From assembly GCF_000316625.1 (NCBI RefSeq), contig NC_019676.1, forward strand, positions 3,118,501-3,182,500: 64,000 bases of DNA, written 5' to 3'. Position 1 is the stretch's first letter. Each line of letters begins with the position of its first letter. A model generated the notes under the pieces. That model had not been told where the DNA came from and made no database searches. It saw nothing but the letters and a program-made list of their open reading frames with translations. The DNA comes from Nostoc sp. PCC 7107. Its GTDB lineage: Bacteria; Cyanobacteriota; Cyanobacteriia; Cyanobacteriales; Nostocaceae. Both the position numbers and the translations under genes were made by a program. Of the stretch, positions 25,748-34,006 are shown in pieces.

Positions 25748-26209
25748 ATGCACCTACCCTCTTTTATCTGGCTGTGGAAAATAGCCGCTTGGTCGATGGG
25801 ATTATCCCTATTAGCATATTTGCTATTAGCTGTCACCGGTATATGGATGTGGCAAGCGAGAACTTCCCAGACTTTGCCAAGCTTTCCCGGATTCCCTGTG
25901 AGTCGTGAGGGAGTGCGATCGCTCCACTATACAATGGGCATCAGTATGGTGAGTTTAGTGCTATTGTTATTGGCGATCGGGATTATCGGCACATTAGGCC
26001 ACTTTGGTTCTTTAGGACATTCATCACACCTAATTGCTGGGCTAATAGTAGTATTCTTAGTTTTACTATCTGCTGTCAGTGCAACTCAAATTAGTCCTAG
26101 ACGACCTTGGGTCAGAACTTTACACATCACCGTAAATATCATTCTCTGCACCGCCTTTGCTTGGGTATCCTGGACTGGCTGGACTGTGGTACAAAAGTAT
26201 TTACCCTAG
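25748..26209 (+). CDS. DUF4079-like integral membrane protein
   Basis: A 153-residue membrane protein with four hydrophobic segments (about 10-30, 56-77, 86-105, 118-138), His residues near segments two, three and four (LHYTMG, HLIAG, LHITVN), and an end at GWTVVQKYLP. It fits the DUF4079/heme-like four-helix pattern seen in cyanobacteria; the aligned His could bind heme, which is an inference. I chose ATG 25748 because the frame's earlier TTG (25688) overlaps the terminator and adds 20 residues without character. Confidence 0.72.
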   Translation: MHLPSFIWLWKIAAWSMGLSLLAYLLLAVTGIWMWQARTSQTLPSFPGFPVSREGVRSLHYTMGISMVSLVLLLLAIGIIGTLGHFGSLGHSSHLIAGLIVVFLVLLSAVSATQISPRRPWVRTLHITVNIILCTAFAWVSWTGWTVVQKYLP

Positions 26210-26229
26210 AGTCCAGGGATAACAGAGTC

Positions 26230-26682
26230 ATGAACAGGACAGCATTGACAACGCATAACGATTTTCAATGGTGGCTGATGGATATGGATGACGCACTTGA
26301 GCGATTTTTGGCAATTCTGCCACCACAAGTAAAGAAAAAGCTCGATTTCTCCCCCTCTTCTTTAAGCACTCTTGAAGCGTGGATACTTGACAAATATCCA
26401 AATACTCCTGCAATGTTGGAGTCAGATCAATCTCGTCTTGTAGATGGAGTTGCTCGTTACATTGGAGAAACTTTTCGTAAATCGCTGGGCGGTCGCTGGG
26501 ATATTCAATTAGATGATCCGAAGTTCGTCTACTTTGGAGTGCCAATTCTAACAGGCTTTGAGGAAAAACCAACACCCATCTGTCCACTTACACTAGCTAC
26601 CGCATCAGCAGATAGAAGGACTGGAAAATATTTACGTACTATTCTTGAAAACATACGTAATCTACTATCAAATCCTAGCTAA
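26230..26682 (+). CDS. Hypothetical protein (150 aa)
   Basis: A soluble protein starting MNRTALTTHNDFQWWLMDMDDAL, with a central VARYIGETFRKSLGGRWDIQLDDPKFVYFGVPIL stretch (key YIGETFRKxxGGRW, VYFGVP). The G-E-T-F...GG-W pattern is like small immunity-type or DUF-type proteins that occur in many bacteria, but I cannot name the family. Starts 20 bp after the previous gene, so it may be co-transcribed. The frame extends upstream, but that part overlaps the membrane gene and lacks support. Confidence 0.65.
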   Translation: MNRTALTTHNDFQWWLMDMDDALERFLAILPPQVKKKLDFSPSSLSTLEAWILDKYPNTPAMLESDQSRLVDGVARYIGETFRKSLGGRWDIQLDDPKFVYFGVPILTGFEEKPTPICPLTLATASADRRTGKYLRTILENIRNLLSNPS

Positions 26683-26764
26683 AGCTAGTTTGGGCTAAAT
26701 TTTGACTCAACTTTTGTCTAAGTCCCGTTAGGATAAAACTGAAAGCAACAATCTTAATGGAACC

Positions 26765-27322
26765 GTGACAGCCAACTCAGCTAATACCTCTACAACTATA
26801 TTTCGCCTATCTCCGTTGATTCGGATTACCCTGTTGAGTTTATATGTAGCACTCACAGTACCATTGCCATTTTTAGCCCAAGCAACAGCCGCACCAACAC
26901 CACCGTCATTACTCTGGGTAGGAATTATTCTCGGCTTCGTTGGTTTATACGCCGTATTAACGGAAAGAGTAATTGTGAATGACCAAGAAATTCAGGTAAC
27001 TTACCCTGTTTGGGTTCCGCGTTTCTTTCGTAAAGGTTGGACTTTACCTTGGTCTGATGTTAAAGAAATCAAACCCCGTTCTACTGGACAAGGCGGACTA
27101 GTTTATTATTTCGTCAGCAAAGATGCTAAAGCTTACTTATTACCGATGCGAGTGGCTGGATTTGCCCGTTTAGTCAACATAGTACAAGCCAAAACAGGTA
27201 TAGACACCACAGATGTTCGCCCTTTATCACAACCTTGGATGTATGCGATTCTATTCGGATTTACATTACTGTTGCTGTTAGTCGATGCTTGGACTATTAA
27301 TACAGCTTTGACACTATCTTAA
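26765..27322 (+). CDS. Membrane protein with a PH-like middle domain
   Basis: A 185-residue protein with three hydrophobic segments (about 20-38, 47-66, 160-178). Between the second and third is a beta-rich stretch (ERVIVNDQEIQVTYPVWVPRFFRKGWTLPWSDVKEIKP) that resembles bacterial PH/bPH-type domains. Start is GTG at 26765. Function unknown; similar proteins are conserved in cyanobacteria. It is followed by the ABC ATPase gene after 76 bp. Confidence 0.75.
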   Translation: MTANSANTSTTIFRLSPLIRITLLSLYVALTVPLPFLAQATAAPTPPSLLWVGIILGFVGLYAVLTERVIVNDQEIQVTYPVWVPRFFRKGWTLPWSDVKEIKPRSTGQGGLVYYFVSKDAKAYLLPMRVAGFARLVNIVQAKTGIDTTDVRPLSQPWMYAILFGFTLLLLLVDAWTINTALTLS

Positions 27323-27398
27323 ATTAAAGGCTCACACAAAGACGAAAAAATTCTTTGCGCCTTTGCATGAGTGTTAAAAAATTATATATTTCTACACT

Positions 27399-28169
27399 GT
27401 GGATAATTTCACATCACCAGCCCAACTCAGGTTTGAACAAGTTAATCTATTTACCAAACTAAAAAGCAATCACCAGGGATACCCCATCTTACAAGACATT
27501 ACTTTCCAAGTATTCCCCGGTGAAAGAATTGCTATTGTCGGCGTAACAGGTGCTGGCAAAACCTCACTACTACGCTTAATCAACTGCTTGACTGAACCCA
27601 GCAGCGGTAAAATTTATCTCGACAATCAAGAATATCGCCAAATCTCTGCCATTCAACTGCGCCAAATGGTGACACTGGTGTTGCAAGAGTCAAAGCTACT
27701 GGGGATGACAGTCCAGCAGGCCTTGGAATATCCTTTAGTTCTGCGCGGTTTGCCCAAAGCGACAATTCAGCAACGAATTAGTCATTGGCTGGAACAATTG
27801 CAAATTCCTGATGATTGCTTGGGAAGGACGGAGGTACAACTTTCGGCTGGACAAAAGCAATTAATTGCGATCGCTCGTGCTTTAATTATCCAACCCAAAA
27901 TCTTACTATTAGATGAGCCAACATCCGCCTTGGACGCGGGTACAGCCTCTCATCTGATGCAAATCTTGATTCAACTAGTTCAAACCCAGCAAACTACAAT
28001 TTTGATGGTTAATCACCAGTTAGACTTAGCCCAGATGTTTTATACAAGACTTTTACATCTGCACCAAGGACAGTTGTTAGCAGATAAACCAGCTTCAGAG
28101 GTAGACCTAGCTAGTTTACAAACAAGTTTGATAAAGGCACAAACCCAAGCCGCAGAGGAATGGATTTAA
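27399..28169 (+). CDS. ABC transporter ATP-binding protein (orphan)
   Basis: A 256-residue ATPase subunit with Walker A GVTGAGKT at 48-55, the Q-loop LVLQESKLLG, a signature LSAGQKQLIAIARAL, Walker B ILLLDEPTSALD and the switch His in VNHQLDL. All catalytic residues are present. No permease gene is adjacent, so the partner is unknown; the sequence has some likeness to the YbbL/FetA iron-export type, which is uncertain. GTG start at 27399, chosen to keep the beta strand before Walker A. Confidence 0.9.
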   Translation: MDNFTSPAQLRFEQVNLFTKLKSNHQGYPILQDITFQVFPGERIAIVGVTGAGKTSLLRLINCLTEPSSGKIYLDNQEYRQISAIQLRQMVTLVLQESKLLGMTVQQALEYPLVLRGLPKATIQQRISHWLEQLQIPDDCLGRTEVQLSAGQKQLIAIARALIIQPKILLLDEPTSALDAGTASHLMQILIQLVQTQQTTILMVNHQLDLAQMFYTRLLHLHQGQLLADKPASEVDLASLQTSLIKAQTQAAEEWI

Positions 28170-28292
28170 AAACGTCTTATTTGATAAATCACCCTAAACA
28201 CAAAACTTACAGCAGTTGAAGCACATACCAGAACATTTTGAAAGCGTAAATGTCAGCGACAGTAATTTTTTAAACTTCTGCCTTCTGCTTCA

Positions 28293-29060
28293 TTACCGTT
28301 GAGTAGTTACTGTTGGACGTTGATTATTAAACCGTTCTTTTGCTAACTTTGTTTGTGATTGGGGAAGATTAGCATTCAAAATTTCCATGTTAAATCTGTA
28401 TCCCACATTGCGAATAGTTTGAATCAAACTAGGTTGGCGGGGATCAAGTTCTACTTTTTTGCGTAGCGACAAAACATGAGTGTCAATTGTGCGCGGGTTG
28501 TCAATTGCATCTGGCCAAGCACGCCGCAGCAATTCTGAGCGAGATAAAGGAACTCCGCCAGCTTGCGCCAACACATACAGCAAACTGAATTCCTGGGGCG
28601 TTAAATCAATAAACTCCCCTTGAAAGCGGACGCGACGTTGCACTAAATCAATCTGCAAACTGCCATAGTCCAGGTATGCTGGTGCAGTAGGCGTACGTTT
28701 GCGGCGAATTAACGCCTCAACTCTAGCCAAGAACTCTTGCATTCCAAAAGGTTTGCTGAGGTAATCATCTGCTCCCGCCTTTAGTCCTGCAACAACATCC
28801 GCTTCATTGCTACGTGCAGACAGCATTAAGATTAAAGGCTGCTGTTGACGATGCAACCAACGGCAAAACTCGATACCATCTCCATCAGGCAGATCCGCAT
28901 CTAGAATAACTAGAGTAGGTTGATGGGTTAAAAACACTTCCCTTGCTTGATAAATGCTGGCAGCTTGATTTACCCTATATTCCAACTGTTGCAAGTGCCA
29001 ACCCAGCAACGACCTTAGATGGGGATTCCCCTCAACGATTTCAATACAAACCGAACCCAC
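28293..29060 (-). CDS. nrrA: OmpR-type response regulator, NrrA (nitrogen-responsive)
   Basis: A 255-residue transcription factor: receiver domain (1-120) with phosphoacceptor D54 (VILDADLP), S81 and K103, then a winged-helix DNA-binding domain (about 130-225; LTPQEFSLLYVLAQ, RTIDTHVLSLRKKVE, IRNVGYRF). The acidic pocket is degenerate (E10-G11-N12 instead of a D/E pair). A canonical NtcA promoter lies upstream. NrrA in Nostoc PCC 7120 is an NtcA-dependent OmpR-family regulator needed for glycogen breakdown and normal hetR induction; the promoter and neighbourhood make that identity likely. GTG start at 29060 with AAGGGG 5 nt upstream. Confidence 0.8.
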   Translation of the reverse strand: MGSVCIEIVEGNPHLRSLLGWHLQQLEYRVNQAASIYQAREVFLTHQPTLVILDADLPDGDGIEFCRWLHRQQQPLILMLSARSNEADVVAGLKAGADDYLSKPFGMQEFLARVEALIRRKRTPTAPAYLDYGSLQIDLVQRRVRFQGEFIDLTPQEFSLLYVLAQAGGVPLSRSELLRRAWPDAIDNPRTIDTHVLSLRKKVELDPRQPSLIQTIRNVGYRFNMEILNANLPQSQTKLAKERFNNQRPTVTTQR

Positions 29061-29092
29061 GGCGGTAAGACCCCTTAGCGTTGATGACTTTC

Positions 29093-29134
29093 AAAGTAAC
29101 AAGCTCATGCTCAAGGTTTTGTAGCCTTTGCTAC
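29093..29134 (-). promoter_or_regulatory. NtcA-activated promoter of nrrA
   Basis: On the minus strand, GTAGCAAAGGCTAC (29134-29121) matches GTA-N8-TAC exactly. It is followed by 22 nt and then TACTTT (29098-29093), a TAN3T -10 box. This is the canonical class II NtcA layout. The start would fall near 29086, giving a leader of about 25 nt before the GTG at 29060. NtcA control of nrrA is known in PCC 7120. Confidence 0.88.
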
Positions 29135-29622
29135 TTCTAATCGGAATTCGTTTGATATTTACTCACAGAAATGTTGGCAATATCTACAACCTAAGCCTAT
29201 TTCCAAGGTTAATTAGTAATCTTCTTAAATTTTTGTTAGACTTATCAAAAGTTCTTCTTAACAATCATCTTGCTTTTAGCAAAATGTAACTTTACCAAGA
29301 ACTGCTACTCAAACTAATGCCCACTAGTTAAATCGTCCTTCAGCCTAGCTGTGGATTGAGTATTCAGCTTGTTCAAGTTTAAACTCAGCCATAAACATCA
29401 GGTTGCTGCAAGAAGAAATCATAAGAATCAATTACTAAAAAATTAATTCCCCAGTTTTCTGGAATAGGATCTAAATACGCTGTAGCTGCTGGAGGGGGCA
29501 GATCAAAGCAGATTCATTCGCATAAGTTATATGCCAAAAACGCAAAAAAGGCGAAAGTAGCACTTCACATTTTAGCGTTAATCATTTACAATTCTCATTC
29601 CAAAGAGATCTAAACAGCAGTT
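29135..29622. other. Divergent spacer upstream of nrrA and the DUF6761-like gene
   Basis: About 490 bp beyond the NtcA promoter. No other gene or strong motif was found. It should contain the promoter of the plus-strand 82-aa gene; no clear -10/-35 pair stands out. Confidence 0.4.
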
Positions 29623-29871
29623 ATGCTTCAAGACACACAAACCATCCGCTATTACCAAAGACTCACAGACACCTTCGTCGAGCTATGGAATCGCGGTTAT
29701 CGTATGGACGATATGCGGATGTATTTGGATGGATATCTAGCCGCGCTGCGAAATAGCAACGCTATCGAGCCATATTTGATTCATCGTCTAGAAGAGGAAG
29801 CCAGCCGCTACTTGTACGATGCCTCAAATTTTGCTGTTCCGGAACCACAACCACAACACGATTACTACTAA
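29623..29871 (+). CDS. DUF6761-like small protein (82 aa)
   Basis: An 82-residue, mostly helical protein, Tyr- and Arg-rich: IRYYQRLTDTFVELWNRGYRMDDMRMYLDGYLAAL at 8-42 (key YYQRLTD, YRMDDMRMYLDGY), IEPYLIHRLEEEASRYLYD, and a disordered QPQHDYY end. Conserved in cyanobacteria; function unknown. Its high conservation in my memory and its clear ATG make it a real gene. Transcribed away from nrrA. Confidence 0.8.
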   Translation: MLQDTQTIRYYQRLTDTFVELWNRGYRMDDMRMYLDGYLAALRNSNAIEPYLIHRLEEEASRYLYDASNFAVPEPQPQHDYY

Positions 29872-29988
29872 TGTCTTTACTCTAAACATTAAAAGTAACC
29901 GTAGATCGACGCAGATGATTATAACATATTATCTGTCTTGATCAAGTGAGCAGTAGTATTAATTTTGGGAGAAATTTTTCTGGGAAGA

Positions 29989-30037
29989 ACATCCCCTCAG
30001 ACTCGTTGTAATTTTGTTAATTCTACTGAGGGGTGTT
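29989..30037 (+). terminator. Long hairpin downstream of the 82-aa gene
   Basis: CCCCTCAG (29993-30000) pairs with CTGAGGGG (30026-30033); AACA/TGTT extends the stem past one bulge, with a 25-nt loop. T-run is weak. It may be an RNA structure or a first terminator, followed 100 bp later by a stronger one. Confidence 0.45.
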
Positions 30038-30135
30038 TAATATCGTGATTTGAATCAAAAAAGCAGGAAATTTTTTATTTGCTACTTACTACTAACCGTT
30101 AAGGAATTTTTCTGCTTTGGGAAGCGTAGTCCATC

Positions 30136-30164
30136 AAAAAAGCCCCATTATCAGGGGCTTTTTT
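30136..30164. terminator. Bidirectional terminator between the 82-aa gene and grxD
   Basis: An 11-bp perfect stem AAAAAAGCCCC/GGGGCTTTTTT (30136-30146 with 30154-30164) with a 7-nt loop. Both strands end in six T, so it serves both convergent genes. Confidence 0.9.
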
Positions 30165-30197
30165 GTCATCATTTAGACTAGATGCTGCTTAATTCAT

Positions 30198-30521
30198 TTA
30201 AGAAGCTAGAGCAACTTCTACTAATTCCTGCAATTTACCCTTTTGATAAAGTTCAATGAGGATATCGGAACCGCCGACAAATTTACCATCAATATAAACT
30301 TGAGGAATGGTCGGCCATTCGGAATATTCTTTAATTCCTTGACGAATTTCACCATCAGCAAGAACATCAATGGTCTCGAAGGGAACACCCAAAGTATTGA
30401 GAATTTGGACAACGTTGTTAGAAAAACCACATTGAGGCATTAACTTATTTCCCTTCATGAAAACCAAAATTTTGTTTTGGTGGACTAAGTTATCGATTTT
30501 TTCTTTGAGTTCCGGTGTCAT
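30198..30521 (-). CDS. grxD: Monothiol glutaredoxin (Grx4/GrxD type)
   Basis: A 107-residue CGFS-type glutaredoxin: KGNKLMPQCGFSNNVV at 23-38 with active Cys31, WPTIPQVYIDGKFVGGSDIL with the cis-Pro and glutathione-binding GG. This class binds a [2Fe-2S] cluster as a dimer or with BolA and helps iron-sulfur delivery and iron sensing. The bolA gene sits 96 bp upstream on the same strand. Confidence 0.96.
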   Translation of the reverse strand: MTPELKEKIDNLVHQNKILVFMKGNKLMPQCGFSNNVVQILNTLGVPFETIDVLADGEIRQGIKEYSEWPTIPQVYIDGKFVGGSDILIELYQKGKLQELVEVALAS

Positions 30522-30551
30522 GGTATTTTTGTTTCCTATGTTACTGATATG

Positions 30552-30598
30552 AAAAAATCAATAGTCAATGCTCAACATCGCCAGTAACTATTGATTTT
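30552..30598 (-). terminator. Terminator-like hairpin between bolA and grxD
   Basis: A 12-bp perfect stem AAAATCAATAGT/ACTATTGATTTT (30587-30598 with 30554-30565, minus-strand order), then TTTTTT on the minus strand. It suggests partial termination after bolA. The arms contain STRR-like heptamers (TCAATAG, TCAATGC, TCAACAT). Confidence 0.7.
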
Positions 30599-30617
30599 CC
30601 TAAGTGAATGTTGTCTG

Positions 30618-30854
30618 TCAAGCTTCAGGCGTAGATGTTTTAAGTGCCAAGGCGTGAATTGCTTCAGTTGACATAGCTTGCCGCAACGCACCATAAACTA
30701 ACTGATGCTGTTGCACCAGTCCTTTATCTGCAAACTGCGATGATACGACTGTTACTTGATAGTGGTCTCCGCCACCGGTCAAGTCTTGCACTTGTATCTG
30801 AGCGTCTGGCAGTTCCGCCTTGATCATTTCTTCAATCTGCTGCGGACTAATCAT
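30618..30854 (-). CDS. BolA-family protein
   Basis: A 78-residue protein with the BolA fold: [32 protein letters not shown] (key GGGDHYQV with the cluster-ligand His) and the C-terminal [25 protein letters not shown]. BolA proteins partner with CGFS glutaredoxins, and the neighbouring grxD gene supports that. The Cys-free GGGDHYQ loop is of the BolA_H type. Confidence 0.94.
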   Translation of the reverse strand: MISPQQIEEMIKAELPDAQIQVQDLTGGGDHYQVTVVSSQFADKGLVQQHQLVYGALRQAMSTEAIHALALKTSTPEA

Positions 30855-31087
30855 CGCAATTCCTGAAAAAAACTTACTTCTCTATTATTACCAGATTCGG
30901 GAGGGAGAGAAAAAGTATGAAGTGTGTAGGTACCCTTTGGGTGACTTCCCGTACTACTTCGTGGAAGCCAGCTACGCATAACGTCTCCGTCAACAGAAGG
31001 GTAGTATGAAGTATAAAATTTCATTCATCCTTTATTTAGCCTTCTGCGTTTTGAGCAATGAAATGATAAAGGACGAATAACCAAGAT

Positions 31088-31681
31088 TTACTTTTGAGAA
31101 GTTGAACCGCCACTGCCTTGTCTAGGATAAGGAGTGTCAACAAAACCTAATTCAAATAGCTGTTGATATGCTTTTTTACCTAAATCTCGTGTAGGATTTT
31201 GACTTTTAACAATTTGAATTAATAATGGTACGGCTAATTCTGGCTGATTTTGGGCGCGATGTACTAGTGCTAATTGATAGGTAGCTTCATCTCGCTTTTG
31301 GGCAGTTAATAAAGCTCTTTGACGCTGAGAATCAGAAACTCTCAGATCAATACCAGAAAAGCTGGAGTTGAGTTCTTGATAAAAATTAGATAGCTGATTA
31401 TAGACTTGTCGAGCTTCTTGGAGCTTTTTGGCGGCTAAGGGATAGTTTTGGGCGGAAACAGCTGCTTCTGCCTCTTTCATCAGTCGCTCCCCTCCCTCAA
31501 TGCTTAAAAGGCTATTATTTTGGGCAGCAGGACGGAGATTATTAGGTGCATTGGGGTCGATGGGCTGTGCTTGTTGGCTATAAAGCTGTACCTGAGCGTT
31601 TGCAGGTGATAGCAAGCTCAAGATGGCAATGACTGAGAAGGAACTGAGGCCGATTAAAGGCGCAGTTGCAGCTATTTTCAT
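31088..31681 (-). CDS. Exported protein with TPR-like helices
   Basis: A 197-residue protein with a signal peptide (MKIAATAPLIGLSSFSVIAIL..., likely cleavage after SPANA at about 29), a linker, and two TPR-like helical pairs (LMKEAEAAVSAQNYPLAAKKLQEARQVYNQL and DEATYQLALVHRAQNQPELAVPLL; key AAxxxxxQNYPLA, QPELAVPLL). Probably periplasmic or lumenal. No specific function can be given. Ends in a Gly/Ser-rich tail. Confidence 0.75.
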   Translation of the reverse strand: MKIAATAPLIGLSSFSVIAILSLLSPANAQVQLYSQQAQPIDPNAPNNLRPAAQNNSLLSIEGGERLMKEAEAAVSAQNYPLAAKKLQEARQVYNQLSNFYQELNSSFSGIDLRVSDSQRQRALLTAQKRDEATYQLALVHRAQNQPELAVPLLIQIVKSQNPTRDLGKKAYQQLFELGFVDTPYPRQGSGGSTSQK

Positions 31682-31853
31682 GGATTAAACTGGTGTGACA
31701 AATATATACAAATACTACGGGAAACTTTGGGTATCTTAACTTTGTTTTCGTTTTAAACAAAACACAGCTATATACTTGGTTTCTTTGTTTTAGACTGAAA
31801 ATCGGTTTAATCGAGTTCCCAGTGCCTCTGTATACTAATTACCATCGTCCCCT

Positions 31854-33956
31854 ATGAGCGATCGCATCAATTCCTCTGATTTTCCAACCACAGGTGTACC
31901 AGCAAGCAATTTGGGAGTTGTTTTGCAACGCGGTGGTGAAGAATTAGTGTTAGAAAAAGCTACCGACCGTTTCACCATCCGCCCAGCTACCGATTTTACA
32001 CCTCAACAATTATCTCAGGTAAGTTGGGGCATTTGGCAGCGAAGTATTTCCCAAGCACAACTAGAATTATTGACAGTTGCACCCGCCGAATTAGATGAAG
32101 CTATGGCTCAAGCCCGCGCGGCAGCAAATGTAGCCTTTGCCAGCCATGTTTACATAAGTAAAAGTAATCCTGGCACTTTTGTTTACTTAGGCGACCAAAT
32201 CACTATTCAATTTGCCGATGGGGTAGAAACTACCAGAATTAATGCTATAGCCAGCACGTACAGCTTAATTCAAGATAAACCTGTTCTGGGTATACCTAAC
32301 ACTTTCGTATTTTTAGTTAGCAAACAAGCCACGGAAAACCCAATTAAAATTACGAACCAACTGCAAGGACTCAAGGAAGTTTTAGCCGCTGAACCTAACA
32401 TTATCATTAACAGTGAGAGCCATTACAAACCTCGTGATCCACTTTATACACAACAGTGGTATTTAAATCATAGTGGCGGTGAAGATTTAGTATTAGGTTC
32501 GCATATCTCAATGGAAAAGGCTTGGGATATTACTCGTGGTGTGCGTTCTGTAGTTGTGGCCGTGGTGGATGATTCCTTTGACTTAAATCACCCGGATTTT
32601 CAGGGTTCAGGTAAAGTTGTCGCCCCCAGAGATTTAAAACAAAATGATTTTTTACCGTTACCTGATGCTAAGGAAACAAGTCACGGGACAGCTTGTGCGG
32701 GGGTAGCTATTGCAGAAGAAAATGGTGCAGGCATTGTTGGGGTTGCCCCTGGCTGTGCATTCATGCCCATCCGCACTACTGGTTATTTAGATGATGAATC
32801 TGTTGAGCAAATTTTTAACTGGGCAATTGACAAGGGTGCGAGTGTAATTTCTTGTAGTTGGGGAGCCTCGGCTGTTTACTTCCCGTTGTCGTTGCGCCAA
32901 CGGGCGGCTATTACTCGTGCTGCTACAAAAGGACGGAAGGGAAAGGGTTGTGTGATTTTATTTGCGGCTGGTAATGCCAACCGTCCCATTAATGGCGCTG
33001 TGGTGGAACAGAATTGGCCAGATAAAATTTTACAAGGGAAAACAGATTGGCTCAGTGGTTTTGCAGTACATCCTGATGTGATGGCTGTTGCCGCTTCAAC
33101 TAGTTTAAATAAAAAAGCTGCTTACAGTAATTGGGGAGATAGTATTGCTGTGTGTGCGCCTAGTAATAATGCGCCACCAGGAATGTCATTTCCCGCGAAG
33201 GGTTATGTATATACACAACCTGCAATCGCCTCTTATCTTAGCGGTTTGGGTGTGTTCACTACTGACCAAATAGGCGCAGCGGGCTATGAAAAAGGCGATT
33301 TTACCGGGAATTTTGGCGGGACTTCTAGTGCTACGCCTGTGGTTGCGGGGGTGGCGGCTTTAGTTTTATCAGCAAATCCTGATTTAACTGCTCAACAAGT
33401 TAAACGCATTTTACAAGAAACGGCTGATAAAATCGTTGACCCTAATGCTGACCCCCAATTAGGTTTAAAAGGCGGTACCTACGATGGTAATGGTCATTCT
33501 AAGTGGTTTGGTTATGGCAAAGTCAACGCCGCTAAAGCCGTCCAAGCGGCCAAGCAAATGCGAGAAACTGCATCACCAGTTAGCCAACAGTTGCGGTTAA
33601 GTAATACCAACCAAGTAGGAATTCCTGACAACGATCGCCAGGGAGTCAAAAGTGCGATCGCTATTAACGAATCTATTATGGTTCGAGATATTCAGGTGAA
33701 TGTGAATGTCACCCACGATTTTTTAGGTGATTTAGAAATTTACCTAATCGCTCCGAATAATCAATCAGTGTTGTTACAGAATCGGACTTTGGGGAGACGG
33801 ACTAACTTGCAGACGAGTTATGGTGTGCGATCGCATCCAGCCCTCAAGCAGCTGCTATCCTTATCTGGTCAAGGACGCTGGCAATTGTGGCTGATAGATG
33901 CTGCACCGCAAGACACAGGCAGATTAAATAGTTGGGAATTAGTCATTGGCAACTAG
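31854..33956 (+). CDS. Subtilisin-family (S8) serine protease with a C-terminal P domain
   Basis: A 700-residue protease: N-terminal region (1-200) of prodomain type, S8 catalytic domain with D239 (AVVDDSFD), H277 (SHGTA), oxyanion N374 (AAGNAN) and S491 (GGTSSATP), and a C-terminal proprotein-convertase P domain (about 580-700; VNVNVTHDFLGDLEIYLIAPN, LIDAAPQDTGRLNSWELVIG). No signal peptide is obvious. It resembles the calcium-dependent protease PrcA described from Anabaena, a probable but unproven match. All catalytic residues are intact. Confidence 0.9.
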   Translation: MSDRINSSDFPTTGVPASNLGVVLQRGGEELVLEKATDRFTIRPATDFTPQQLSQVSWGIWQRSISQAQLELLTVAPAELDEAMAQARAAANVAFASHVYISKSNPGTFVYLGDQITIQFADGVETTRINAIASTYSLIQDKPVLGIPNTFVFLVSKQATENPIKITNQLQGLKEVLAAEPNIIINSESHYKPRDPLYTQQWYLNHSGGEDLVLGSHISMEKAWDITRGVRSVVVAVVDDSFDLNHPDFQGSGKVVAPRDLKQNDFLPLPDAKETSHGTACAGVAIAEENGAGIVGVAPGCAFMPIRTTGYLDDESVEQIFNWAIDKGASVISCSWGASAVYFPLSLRQRAAITRAATKGRKGKGCVILFAAGNANRPINGAVVEQNWPDKILQGKTDWLSGFAVHPDVMAVAASTSLNKKAAYSNWGDSIAVCAPSNNAPPGMSFPAKGYVYTQPAIASYLSGLGVFTTDQIGAAGYEKGDFTGNFGGTSSATPVVAGVAALVLSANPDLTAQQVKRILQETADKIVDPNADPQLGLKGGTYDGNGHSKWFGYGKVNAAKAVQAAKQMRETASPVSQQLRLSNTNQVGIPDNDRQGVKSAIAINESIMVRDIQVNVNVTHDFLGDLEIYLIAPNNQSVLLQNRTLGRRTNLQTSYGVRSHPALKQLLSLSGQGRWQLWLIDAAPQDTGRLNSWELVIGN

Positions 33957-33964
33957 TCGAAAAA

Positions 33965-34006
33965 TGACTATTGACCATTAACCATAGACCACTGACCATT
34001 AGTCAC
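33965..34006. repeat. Heptamer STRR array at the 3' end of plsC
   Basis: Six heptamers in phase: TGACTAT, TGACCAT, TAACCAT, AGACCAC, TGACCAT, TAGTCAC. The array covers the plsC stop and the codons for its last residues (VTNGQWSMVNGQ). Confidence 0.75.
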
